A model generated the notes under the pieces. That model had not been told where the DNA came from and did not search any database. It was given only the letters and a program-made list of their open reading frames with translations. Position numbers and translations under genes: made by a program. Below are positions 1 to 10,005 of a DNA stretch of 64,000 nt, piece after piece (position 1 is the first letter of the stretch; every line of letters begins with the position of its first letter). This stretch comes from Lenzites betulinus (lineage: Eukaryota; Basidiomycota; Agaricomycetes; Polyporales; Polyporaceae): assembly GCA_022264855.1 (NCBI GenBank), contig JABYQU010000010.1, positions 1 through 64,000 on the forward strand, in the 5' to 3' direction.

Positions 1-287
1 AGAGTCGCGCCGATGATCTTCAATCAGTGGCTGCCGGTCCTCGCGCTGCTAGAACACCGCGCGCGCGAGTATCGCGACGCTCTGTAGGCCTGCGCGCGCT
101 GGATCCAATGAACGCGCCAGCTCCGTCGACCTTGGTCCGCGTCGAAGGCCACTTGCAGGACATCCAGGACTTGAAGCGCGAGCTAGTCAACGCACAGTTC
201 GCCTATGGGGAGGGGGACTTGGACATCTTGGAGAGTAACGACGCCCATGGGGACGCGCGCACGGTTCCGCGGACCGCGGAAATGTAG
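1..287 (+). pseudogene. 3' remnants of an unrecognised coding region at the window edge
   Basis: Two short coding-like stretches run into or start near the left edge. Frame 1 is open from base 1 to a TAG at 85-87 and reads like a protein C-terminus (NQWLPVLALLEHRAREYRDA). A second stretch starts at ATG 108 and stops at 285-287; it contains a hydrophilic helix-like part (VEGHLQDIQDLKRELVNAQF). They could be the tail of another copy of the plus-strand zinc-cluster gene that follows, whose own C-terminus is also a short helix-rich segment, but that is a guess. Bases 288-706 hold GC-rich sequence in which I see no gene. Confidence 0.22.
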
Positions 288-706
288 AGGGCTGCGCGCG
301 CTATAGGGAGACACGGCCGCGCGCGACTGTAGGGCACCGGGGACGCGGACTTGGAGAAATAAACAACGTTTGTGACGTCATCCTCGCGCTGAGTGCTTCA
401 GATCCTCGGATTTGCGTCCCGGAATGGCGGTTCCATTGTCTGCGCGTCGTTCCCAAAGTCCGGTAGGTCCGTCAGGGTCGCCCACGGGGCAGGCGCGCGC
501 TTGAGCCCGTCGCGCGCGCGGCTCCGCGGACCTCGCGCATTGCCGCGCGCGTAGCGCCTAAGCGCGCGCTCATGCAGGGTCGCGCGCGAGGTCGCCGCGC
601 TATTGTCCTCGCCTCAGAAAAGGCCTGACCCCCTTCGTCGTTTTTCGCCTCCTTCCTCCTTCGCCCCACCTTACTCGCTTCACTCATCCCTCCTGCGACC
701 TCCGCT

Positions 707-2513
707 ATGCCTGCCCCATCCGCATCCACTCAAACCTGGGGAGGGAAGGACGAGCAACTCGTCCGCGCGCTGGAGACCGCGATGGCGCCGGTGTGGAATG
801 GGGAGCCCGGGGACGACGCGACGGACAGCGAGTGCCGCAAGTGGGCCCGCCGCGCCGCGCGCATCCTGGTACGTCCGCGCGCGCTGCTTCCTGTGTTGCC
901 AGCTGACCGATTTCGTCGTAGGACTCAGCGGGGAGGCGCTCTGCCCGCCGTTTGTCCTCAACTCCCACGCCGACGCAGTGTGGACGCGCGCGTCCGAGGC
1001 CTTCGCGGCTGACGACTCCGAGTGGCCGGAGTGGGCGCGCGGACAGCTCCTCGACGCGCGCAAGCGTCGCGCCGCCGCCGAGGCTGAGCGCAAACGCCGC
1101 GCCGCCGCCGCCGAAGACCCCGACCCCTTCGCCGCCGCTCTACGCGACATCCAGGCCGCCACGCCGCCTCCCGCACTCCGTCCGCGCGCAGCGGCCGCTC
1201 GCGCGCGAGCGTTCCCTCGGTTATCATCAGCTCGCGCGGCTCCAGGGCCTCCAAGAAGCGCGCTCGCAGCCCCTCCGTCGAGCTCATCTCGCGCGACACG
1301 GAGTCGTTCCATCCGGACGACGAGGAGGAGACCGACGACGTCGAGATCGTCGATGGCCCCGCGGCCGACGACGAGGACGATCACGCCAGCGACGACGACG
1401 CCGCCATGAGCGTGGACCGCGCCCCCTCGACCGCCTCCACACGCGAGCTTCGTCCGCGCGCGCCTCGCGCGAATCCCCCGCCGCCCAAGAAGAGGCCAAG
1501 ATGATGGTCCCGCGCGCCGCACAAGCCGCCGAGCCCATGCTCGGGAAGAACTGGCGGGTACGTCTCCTTCCGCGCGCTTTCGATGTCGCAGTCGCGCTGA
1601 CTCTCTCCCAGCAATACGAGCGCTGCAACAACTGCCGCAAGTCGGCCCTCCTCTGCGTCCTGGGCGAAGGGGCCACCAAGTGCCACCGGTGCGCGCGCCG
1701 GCGCCAGAAGTGCGCCACCCAAGCGGACGAGGACTATGCCGAGTGGTACGACGAGCAGGGGTTCGAGCGCGGTAGGTCCTCCAGCTAACACCCGCGCGCG
1801 CGACTGACATTCCTTTGCAGCGCGCGTCATTCTCGACTCCGCCGGGAATGTCGCGGCGCGGACTTCATAGGTCCCGCCCCCGCCGGCTTCGTCCCCGCGA
1901 CCTCGGAGCCGTCCACGCCGCGAAAGGGAAGAAGAAGGCCACCGCGGCCACTGCCTCGCCCGTCCAGCCTGCCGCGCGCGCATCCAAGCCCGCACGCCTG
2001 CCTCGGCGCAGGCCCAGCTCCCGCGCGCCCGGTCGCTTCTTCGTCCAGGCCCACCGCGTCCCCTCCGCGCCCATCGCCTCGTCGTCCAGGACCGCCCCGG
2101 CCGCGCGTCAAACGCCGGCGTCGACCCCGGCCGACTCCCCGCGGACAAGACCGCTGCTCCCGCCCGCGCGCGCTCCGCCCCAGCCTCGCCCTGTCGCGCG
2201 CCCGTCTCGCACGGTCTCCGCGCCGGTCTCGACCGCGGCCTTCATGCCGCCGGCCGCCCCACCGGTTCCTACTCGGCGCACCGGCTGCATACGGCCTCAG
2301 GACCGCCTGTCCAACCCCAACGACCCCGCGGACATGTCGCGCGGCCGGCGCGCGGCGCTGCAAGTCGCGCGCGTCGAGCTCGAGGTCTTGGTTATGCGGC
2401 GCAACGGACTCCTCGGCCTCAGCCAGCTCCTCGAGGACTGGATCGCGCGCATCCTGGCCGACCCGACGGACGAGACGGTGCCCGCGCTGTGGACCCCGCC
2501 GACGCGCGAGTAG
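707..2513 (+). pseudogene. Zinc-cluster-type protein gene, frame-broken
   Basis: This is a multi-exon plus-strand gene that looks decayed. ATG 707 opens a plausible first exon ending at 868 before GTACGT. The third exon, 1612-1771, encodes a cysteine cluster, C-N-N-C-R then C, then C-H-R-C-A-R-R-R-Q-K-C, spaced like fungal binuclear-cluster or small zinc-binding domains. Introns with good GT-AG ends can be placed at 869-921, 1558-1611 and 1772-1820. The best protein-like reading changes frame near 1180, near 1500 and near 1870 without an intron to explain it: an Arg/Ala-rich part, then an acidic part (HPDDEEETDDVEIVDG), then the cysteine part, then a Pro/Ala-rich tail ending at 2511-2513. The gene faces the neighbouring gypsy pol. 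It may be a gag-like or accessory gene of that element, or an unrelated host gene; the sequence does not decide. Confidence 0.45.
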
Positions 2514-2766
2514 AGTAACGGCGCGCGCGCCTTAGACTTGTAGATACTTGTAGATAGGCTGCAGTCTTGCCCTGTACATAGCACGCTTGTCTTGGGAATT
2601 GAGTCCGCGCGCGCGTGTGCGTGTGGCGGTATCTTCTTGGCCTCCTTTTGGTGTGAACTGTAACGACTGACTAGAGTTAACTTGAATGGAAAGAAAGGGT
2701 ATCGAGCGCGCGCGAGATGCGCGCGCGCTTTGCACGTTGAAGTACTGTTGACTCTCCCGCGCGCGC
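2514..2766. other. Spacer between two facing decayed genes
   Basis: About 250 bases between the convergent ends of the zinc-cluster gene and the gypsy pol remnant. It holds CG-dinucleotide runs and no open frame of note. I looked for a long terminal repeat shared with the sequence above 6340 and saw none by eye. Confidence 0.3.
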
Positions 2767-4480
2767 CTACTCCGCGATGTCCTCGTCTTCCGCGCCATCG
2801 TCTTCGGAGTGCACCAGCTCCGCTAACGCTTGTCCGAGATGTCCGCAAAGTTCGGGGAAGCGCAATGTACTGGCGCGCGAAGTAGGGGATGAGTCGGAAT
2901 GCCCCAATGGGGCGATGAAACACTGTGCCGTCCAGCTCGCAGACCACATACGCGCCTCCGCGGTTACGTGAGACTACTACGACGGGTCCTGTGTACCGCG
3001 CGCGCATCTTGCGGTTGAGTGACTTCTCGATTTGGGTGTGTCGTACCAAGACGAGCGCGCCGGCCCCGAAGTCGAAGTCGCGCATAGTGTGCTGATGATC
3101 GCGCTCGAACTTCTGAGCCGCGCGCACGCGCGCGCTGTAGACCGTAGAGCGCAGTCGCGCGACGTCCTCCGCGCGGCGTTGTAGCGCTACGGCTCTGCGC
3201 GCGATGAGCTCCGTGGTGGAGATAAGTCCCTGGGCGCGGGCATGAGATAGGTAGCTTCGGAGATGTCGAACGGGAGGATCGGGTGGCAGCCGTGACTGCA
3301 AAGTAGGGGGAACAACCCATGCGGCGACGTATAGTGATGCGCTCTGACCAAAAGACTGAGTGCGCGACCTGCGACCACTTGGTCTGGTCTCCATCCGCGG
3401 CCTTGAACAGGGCTTGGCGTACGTCAAAGTGGGGGCGCTCTACCAGTCCGTTCGCGCGCGAGTTGTAGCCACTGATACGGACGTGGTGAACACCATGCTG
3501 TTTCTCGATCCTCCGCATGGCTTTCACAAAGGCCGCGCCGTTGTCCGTGATGATCTCCATGACCCCGCCCCAGCGGCAGAGTATGTCCTGGTAGATGAAG
3601 TCGGCTAGGTCTTCTCGGTCTCGCGGCGCAGCATACGCCACTCCACATAGGCCGTGAGAGCGCAGCGCGCCTGGACGATGAGCTTGAACCCGCCTGAGAC
3701 GGGCATGAACATGGTGTCGATGTAGATGCGCGCGAAGACTGAGGCTGGCATCGCGACCGTAGGGGGGATGACAATGTGTCGCACCTGACGCAGTTGGCAG
3801 AGGTGACATGTCCTGACAACCAAGTCACATCATCGCGCAGGGTAGGCCACCAGAAGCGTTCTGAGATGGTCTGGAGCGTCGCGTAGCGTCCACGGTGTCC
3901 TAGGGAGTCGTGCGCGACCCGGAGCACCTCGTAGCGGCCCTCGTAGTGTACGACCAGCTTGTGCGCGCCGTGAGGGTCCTTGCGCCAGAGCCGTCCGTCA
4001 TGAAGGAAGAACTGCTGCGCGTACTTGATGAACCGCGCGTAGGTCTCGTCTGAGATGTCCAAAGGCCGGTGGAGAGTCCCAAGCCAGTCCTTGACGTCCA
4101 ATAGCCTCTCGTCGCCGCGAATCGTGTGTTTGGACTTGGGGATAGCCGGTGGAGGCTCCTGCGCGTCCTCGTCTTCGGCTGGTGTGTGTGCGCGCGCGGA
4201 CCTGTCGGCGCTCGTGGCCTCGACCTCGCGCGCGCGTTGCTCCGGCGTGGGTGTGTCCGCGCGCGCGGTGTGGGTGCGCGCGCTGGGTGCGCGCGCTGCT
4301 CTACTGCTCGCGCGCGCCATTGAATCCGCTCCGAGCTCTAGCTCCTCCCCCCACTGAAATCTGTGCCGTCCTCGGCCAGTGCCGGCAGGCCCAGCGCAAA
4401 CAATGGTGTGGTGAAGGAAAGAGTTGGGCCGCGGTGGAGAGCTGCCGATGGAAGGATGTGGTGGATAAACCCGTGTAGGT
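2767..4480 (-). pseudogene. Gypsy integrase, several frame breaks
   Basis: From about 4480 down, an Ala/Arg/Thr-rich linker is followed by the H2C2-type region: VAHDSLGHRGRYATLQ with its histidines, and C-H-L-C-Q near 3800. The DDE core follows in pieces: the first aspartate in FARIYIDTMFMPVSGG, the second in MEIITDNGAAF, the glutamate in ANGLVERPHFDVRQAL. The C-terminal part includes VLVRHTQIEKSLNRKMRAR and GPVVVVSRN, which resembles the gypsy integrase C-terminal domain. Several frames are used in turn (breaks near 3830, 3600-3420 and 2905) and the last acidic tail ends at about 2767. No chromodomain is evident. The pieces are recognisable by family knowledge, but the gene is inactive as it stands. 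Confidence 0.75.
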
Positions 4481-6325
4481 TGTCGATCCAATCCTCGAAG
4501 TCGTCTTCGTCATCGACAGGCTCGGGGTCCCCTGGGTGTCGAGGCCGTCGCGAGAGCCCATCAGGGCCGTGAGACGTCCCTGGACATGTACGAGCTCGAA
4601 GTGGAAGGTGAGGATGGAGACGATCCAGCGATTGATGCTCGCGCTGGGTGAGATATCCGGGTTGTTAAGCATTCCTTTGATGTAGCGCGCGTCGACCTCG
4701 ATGATCAGGTTGCGCACGCCAATCAGGTACAGCTTGAGCGCGCGCAGCGCGCGATACAGTCCGTAGATCTCGAGTTTGGGCTGGGAGAAGCGTGCCTCGC
4801 GCTCGTTAAGCGTGATCGATCCAAAGCGCGCGTAGTAGCGCTTTCGCGGGTCCTCCTCGTCGCACTGGCATAGATGGAAGCCCGCTGCGATGTAGGACGT
4901 GTCTACCGCTAGGATCACTGGCGCTTCGGACTCGTAGTCGAGCGCGCGCAAAGCTGGAGAGGCCAGTAGCGCGTCGATCAGGTCGCGCTGGGCCGCGCGC
5001 TGCGGCTCGCCGAACTCGAAGGGTACGTCCTTGCGCGTCAGGTGGACCAGCGCGTGCGCGCGCTGCGCGAAGTTGCGAATGAAGATGCGCGCGACCCCGA
5101 TGGTGCCCAGGAACGCGCGCACTTCGGAAAGGTCTTTGCATGGGCCCCAATTCTTGACGATCTCGACGCGCGACTCCTCGGGGAGACGTCCTTCGGGTGT
5201 ACAACGGTGCCCGACGACCATAATCTCGCGCCGGCAGACCATCGACTTTGTCCCTGAGAAAGTGCCTCCCGCGTACTTCATGCGCTGCGTAACGCGATTG
5301 ACGTCTTGGAAGTGTTCCCACACGAAGCGGCGGATACCGGGGTTTGCGGAAATGGTCTCGTAGGTGCCATCCGCGCGCTTGTAGTCTGTCGCGGGACCTT
5401 TGACCGGTACGTCGTCGATGTAAGGAATGGTGAGATGAGGGATTTCGAGGCGCAGGATGTACGTGACGTCGTCATGGAAGATAGGAACCGAATTACACCA
5501 CCCCATAGGCAGGGTACGATGGCGCAGCGCGCCGAAGGGAGTCTGGAAGGTGGTGAGGTCGCGCGAAGTGACTGAGATGAGCCGTTCGTCATAGCCGACA
5601 TAGAGATCGAAGATGGAACCACACGGGCGCCCTCCGAATTGCTCCGCGAGGTGGTCGGGTGTAGGAGGCACCCCGCTATGCTGGATAGTGACTTTGTTGA
5701 GCGGCTCTAGGCTGTGAACGATACGGAGGGAGTGTTTGTCCTTCTTCAGGACGCAGAACCAGCGCGAGCGATAGGAGGAGTTGGATGGCTCGTACACGCC
5801 GGCCGCGATCTTCTTCTTGATGATGTCGCAGACCTCCTTGTAGAGTCCTGGGGGAATGGGGATGTTGCGCTCGACCCAGGGCGTGTGCGGGACCACCGGA
5901 AACTCCACAGGAGGGAAGAACTCGGGTTTGAAGCACCCGCGCTCGTCGTCGTTCCACGCGAAGGCCTCGTTCTGCTGGCTAAAGAAGTGATGAAGGAGCT
6001 TCTGTTCCTCTGGCCAGAGGAAGCCGTCGCCGTGAGCCTTGTCGACCGCCTCCATGCGCTCCTGCGTATAGCGGCCCGTAGGTACAAACGCGGGTGGGTG
6101 AGGACTGAGCGGCGGTATGCTCGCGAGGGGTCGCCTGTGATGTTGCGCTCGATGCGAAAGTGTTCAGGATGATACGCTCCACAGGCGTTCCAGGCCAGAA
6201 ACCCGCCTTTTCCTCCTTTGTGCGCGCACGCCAACCACAGCGCGCGCAGAGCCCACCGCACACCTCGGTACCCCCTACGTTGCGCGCGCAGGGCGCGCAG
6301 CCCATCGCGCGCAAGGTGAAGATGC
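4480..6325 (-). pseudogene. Gypsy reverse transcriptase-RNase H
   Basis: The main open stretch starts at about 6055 and runs to about 4560. RT signatures are in order: the region WVERNIPIPPGLYKEV ahead of the fingers, EPSNSSYRSRWFCVLKKD, the first catalytic aspartate in GSIFDLYVGYDERL, PFGALRHRTLPMGW, then the active-site motif Y-I-D-D (IPYIDDVPVKGP). The RNase H part has the first aspartate in VILAVDTSYIAAGF and E in PKLEIYGLYRALRA. Upstream, FRIERNITGDP lies in another frame, joined after a one-base shift near 6133. At the 3' end the frame breaks near 4560; the expected continuation (DGLSRRPR, then an acidic tail DDFEDWID) is found in the neighbouring frame. The catalytic residues are intact, the reading frame is not. 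Confidence 0.8.
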
Positions 6326-6344
6326 GCGCGGGACACCTCACCAC

Positions 6345-7036
6345 AGCGCGCGCGAGGCCTGTCGCTATCCCGAGCCCTCTGCCCTAGCTGCTCGCGCGCG
6401 CGGGTCCGCTGGGCGCATCAGTGGCGCGCGCACGAGGCGCGCGAAGAGTCGGATCGCGCGCGGCGAGTGCGCCCGGCGCGCGAGGCATCCCGGGCCCGGT
6501 TTCCGCTTATCTCCCGTATGGTAGCACGTGTTTTGGATTCCGCCTGCGGGCATTCTTGTACATAGTCATTTCGGGGCATTCGAACCCCCCAGACAATCCA
6601 CCCCTCACTCTCTCAACTGCTGGGAACGTGTCCCTCGCGCTTCTCAACGTGCAACAGCTTCCCCTTCAAGGCAGGACGACTGGAGACCTCTCCGCTGTGA
6701 CAGCGTACCGTCAGTTGCGTATATTGTGTCTATTCCGTTCCTCCTGCGTTTTACTGCGTGCGTACTGCGTTGCGAAGCCCCGCGGCTGACTGCGAGCGTT
6801 GCGTTATTCCTGCGCGCGTTGCGTTACTGAGTTTACCTCCGCGCGCGCCCTTCTACAGCGCGAGTCCGCGCGCGCTCCCACTCGTGTGCGAGAGACCTCC
6901 CTCCTGCTCGCGCACGAACAGTATACGGACCGGCCTACCAGCGAACCCAGGGAGCTCGAGACCTTACTCCCCTTCATCACACACCTAGACGTCCTCTACC
7001 CCTCGGCTATCGGCCGTCAGAGCACCTCTTACCGTA
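6345..7036. other. GC-rich stretch above the gypsy pol, no gene assigned
   Basis: Several frames are open for 60-150 codons because the sequence is GC-rich, but none has domain-like character. At 6571-6590 there is a small hairpin, GGGGCATTCGAACCCC, that resembles a tRNA T-arm on the minus strand; no acceptor-stem partner was found, so no tRNA is called. The missing LTR and gag of the gypsy element would be expected here, but I cannot show them. Confidence 0.3.
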
Positions 7037-7267
7037 TCAGCGGTCCTTGGCCGAGGAGAGCGCGTAGTAACCCTGTGCGAAGGCCTTTATTTTGTCGATT
7101 ACATCCTGGCTCATGCCGCTGTTCAACGGGGTGGCCGAGAGGGCCCAAGGGGGTACGGTATCGGCTATGCATTCGCGCCATTCAGGCCAGCAGAATGGCG
7201 CGGGCATGGATGTATCGGTCGAGGCCGCCATATGCAGGAAAGCCTCGAAATACTGGTCGGTAGGCAT
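7037..7267 (-). CDS. Unrecognised coding fragment
   Basis: A minus-strand frame of 76 residues starts at ATG 7267 and stops at 7037. It has balanced, protein-like composition unlike its repeat-rich surroundings: MPTDQYFEAFLHMAAS, then FCWPEWRECIADTVPP, then VIDKIKAFAQGYYAL. The Trp/Cys-containing centre and amphipathic end suggest a real, possibly exon-sized fragment. No splice-supported neighbours were found and no family is recognised. It could equally be a piece of a transposon protein. Confidence 0.25.
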   Translation of the reverse strand: MPTDQYFEAFLHMAASTDTSMPAPFCWPEWRECIADTVPPWALSATPLNSGMSQDVIDKIKAFAQGYYALSSAKDR

Positions 7268-8636
7268 TCTGAGTGTAGCTGTTAGACGCAGGGAACGGGT
7301 TTCGAGGAGCGGGGGATCCTGCGCACCTTGTGGCCATGTTTTATAAGTCCAGCAGTATACCGGAAGTACTATTGGACCGCTAGAGAATTGTTAGATAATG
7401 GGACTCATTCGCGCGTGTACAATTCTCCATACCAGTCAGCATCCCGCTCCTCCGCCATCCCTGCGCCCGAAGGACCGATCGATCTACCGCCACCATCCGC
7501 CGATAAGTCGTCCGACGTGAGGGTAGCGCATGTTTCAGCGTCGCGATAATCATCTTAGATATTGTGAGCTCGCGTCAATGCGTTGGGAGGTGCAGGTTTT
7601 CGGCGTGAATGGGCGTTGATTTCAGTTGCACGCGCGAATAACTACGATTGCCATAAGCGGACGACGACTAACCAGTCAACTAGCCGGTCCAGGCGCGGAG
7701 TTCCAACCCTAACTCTAATCTCTAATCTCGCGGCTCCTGATGCCAAGCTCTCTCTCACCAGGCACCTTTGCACTCTTAACGTTGGACGCTCGTTTATCTG
7801 TTCACGTCTACTCACTCGTGTTTATCGTCATCCTAATCTTGCTAGAGCTCTAACTTACCCTTCGAGCGAATTGGGCACCGGCGCTGTGCGCGGAACTTTG
7901 GTGCGTGTAGGGATGGGAGGAGGGCAACGAACGGTACGACGATTCACCAACTAACCTATGTTTCGTGCGCAACTAACCCCAGTGCCGACGCAGTTTGTAT
8001 CGCGATCATCCTCCGGAGCATTCGCGAACGGTAAGCAACGCCCGTGGAACTCTGAGTGTACCATCGCGAATAATGGCAAGGCATCCCGTCCTGGTCCGCC
8101 GTCCTCGGGTATGTCCACCATCCGCCTGTTTGATGTTGCTGACACTGACCAGTCTGGTCCTCGTCGCTGTCTCCGGGAAGCCCTCCCCGCACATCACCGC
8201 GCCCCACGACCTTGTCCAGTCTCGTCGCTATCCATGTCTCCGGGACGACCTGCCCGCGGCCGTCAAATACTGTGCGCGGCGGTTGTGCGCATGCGTGTCT
8301 CCCGGAACCCCTCGCACGCGCTCAGCCTTGCCGTGATCGCTCGCTTTCGCGGTACGCCCATCGCTACCGGGTGAGACGGCCGTTATTACCTGCGTGAGCG
8401 TTGATCGCTAATACAAGCACCTCCTAGATGTGACTTCATAACGGACTAACGAGCGCCTTGATACGATGTAGTAGCTTCTTCTGTATTCCCGGCTGTAGCG
8501 CCATATCAAGCACTCCAAATAATATAGTAGTACCGTATATCTGTGTTGTGTACAGACTCGCAAGACGGCTGTGACGGCGCCCGTGTCCAAGCCCCCATCT
8601 CGCGAGGGTAGGCGCCGGAGTGACTAGCACGTCGGC
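7268..8636. other. Gene-poor stretch with early degenerate palindrome cores
   Basis: No gene is supported. From about 8160 the core TCTCCGGGA / TCTCCCGGA appears in degenerate form (8172, 8228, 8299), with a spacing of roughly 60-70 bases. These look like the decayed left edge of the palindrome array that starts at 8637. A few ACCCTAAC-like motifs occur near 7705. Confidence 0.35.
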
Positions 8637-9621
8637 GTGTCTCCCGGAGGCACGCCAACGTGCGAAGGATGAAATTCCATATCTATAAGCTCACATCCCC
8701 TACAGACCGGCGCACTCCAAGGACGCGACGCGCTCTCGCGGGCACTCTCAGGCCCATGCCCAGGCGTGTCTCCCGGAGACACGGCTGCGCATCGTTCCCG
8801 CGAACGAGAACGTCGCCACGCGCGCGCGATCTCGAGTGCGCGCTCTCTGGCCCTTGCGCGCGCGTGTCTCCCGGAGACACGCCCTCGAGATCGTTCCCGC
8901 GAACGCGAACGGCGCGACGCGGGCGCGATCTCCTCGCGGGCTCTCTCTCTCCCTCGCGCGCGCGTGTCTCCCGGAGACACGCCAACCCGTCGTGCCTGCG
9001 AACGCAAACGTCGCGACGCGTGCGCAATCTCGCGGGCGCTCTCTGGCCCTCGCACGCGCGTGTCTCCCGGAGACACGCCCTCGAGATCGTTCCCGCGAAC
9101 GCGAACGGCGCGACACGGGCGCGATCTCCTCGCAGGCTCTCTCCCTCCCTCGCGCGCGCGTGTCTCCAGGAGACATGGCTGCGCATCATTCCCGCAAACG
9201 CGAACGACGCGACACGTGCGCGATGTCTGGCCCTTGCGCCCGCATTTCTCCCGGAGACACACCCTCGAGATCGTTCCCGCGTCGCATCGCGCCGTTTGCG
9301 TTCGCGGGAACGATCTCGAGGGCGCGACGAGTGCGTGGTCTCGCGGGCACTGTTGCACCTTCGCGCCCGCGTGTCTCCCGAAGACACGCCTGCGCTTTGT
9401 TTCCTCGAACTTGAACGGCGCAACACATGCGCGATCTCGCGACCGCTCTCTGGCCGTCGCGGGCATGTTTCCTGGATGCACATGTGTCCTCGGACCGCAG
9501 CGACTCCATCTCATGAGTGTGTGGTGCCCTCATGAACGGACATATGTCCCGGAGACACGGCCCAGTCATCGAGCACCATGGGAAACTCTGGTGGGGCTTC
9601 GCATGTGTCTCCCGGAGACAT
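8637..9621. repeat. Palindrome ladder 1: GTGTCTCCCGGAGACAC about every 100 bp
   Basis: The 17-bp palindrome GTGTCTCCCGGAGACAC, or a one- to three-base variant, occurs at 8637, 8766, 8864, 8964, 9060, 9160, 9244, 9371, about 9465, 9543 and 9605. Spacing is 96-100 bp in the best-kept part. The sequence between copies is also repeated: a CTCGAGATCGTTCCCGCGAA block, a CGAACGGCGCGAC block and a CTCGCGGGCTCTCT block make up one unit of about 100 bp. The array is very GC-rich with no stop codons over long distances, so five of the six frames are open for 190-290 codons; these are by-products of the repeat and not genes. Copies decay toward the right end. Confidence 0.9.
9262..9322. repeat. Long hairpin from an inverted unit inside ladder 1
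   Basis: CCCTCGAGATCGTTCCCGCG at 9262-9281 is followed after 21 bases by its exact reverse complement at 9303-9322, a perfect 20-bp stem. The left arm is the normal block of the array and the right arm is the same block inverted, so array orientation flips here. Confidence 0.9.
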
Positions 9622-10005
9622 AGTGTTCATGCTCATATGCGTGGTAGTCCCTGTTGCTCTGCTGACTATGATTAATTAAGTGGGAGTAATCGTTATGCAA
9701 TAGTTTAGGCCAACCCTCATAGTTCCAGCATGTGCGTGCCGACAGGCGTGGCTGTATATTTAATTATGTAACTTGATATAAATGTTATTTATGAGACATA
9801 GGTATCTGCTGATTTTCATAAATATCTGTGCTGTGATTGTGATATATAGATATCAGGGACCACATGAGAGTTTTAGTGATCATGATCACCACACGATACC
9901 ATCAGTGATCCCGATCATCTGATAGCCACTGGATTTTCACTATATAATGTGAGCTGTTTGGCCTTGGCTTCCCCCTCTTCCCCTTGCCAGTTTTCCCCTT
10001 TAGCC
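9622..10005 (+). promoter_or_regulatory. AT-rich upstream region of the BAH-PHD-type gene
   Basis: Composition changes abruptly from the GC-rich array to AT-rich DNA. A TATA-like element, TATATAATG, lies at 9941-9949, about 60 bases before the start codon at 10006, followed by a pyrimidine-rich stretch (9967-10004) typical of basidiomycete promoters. A 14-bp palindrome, GTGATCATGATCAC, lies near 9878. The promoter role is inferred from position. Confidence 0.4.

Larger units (their letters stand above)
2767..6340 (-). mobile_element. Ty3/gypsy LTR retrotransposon remnant (pol only)
   Basis: On the minus strand the order is reverse transcriptase, RNase H, zinc-binding domain, integrase, which is the Ty3/gypsy order. 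The protein matches, by eye, a family common in polypore genomes: a conserved leader FRIERNITGDP, then PPAFVPTGRYTQERME, then the RT. The reading is broken by frame changes near 6133, 4560, 3830, 3600-3420 and 2905, so the element cannot make one polyprotein in this copy, unless some breaks are sequencing errors in this very GC-rich stretch. Gag and protease are not recognisable upstream (above 6340), and no LTR pair was seen. The element is therefore best read as a 5'-truncated, inactive relic. Confidence 0.8.

Noticed and set aside
6560..6600. tRNA gene suggested by GGGGTTCGAATGCCCC on the minus strand
   Set aside because: The T-arm-like hairpin has no matching acceptor stem, anticodon arm or D-arm at the proper distance. 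It also does not fit a primer-binding site of the minus-strand gypsy element.
8624..9623. Five overlapping open frames of 190-296 codons on both strands
   Set aside because: They exist because the palindrome array is GC-rich and lacks stops in all phases. The translations are Arg/Ser/Thr repeats (SPGDT-, RETRA-type) without domain character. The structure belongs to the DNA repeat and not to a protein.
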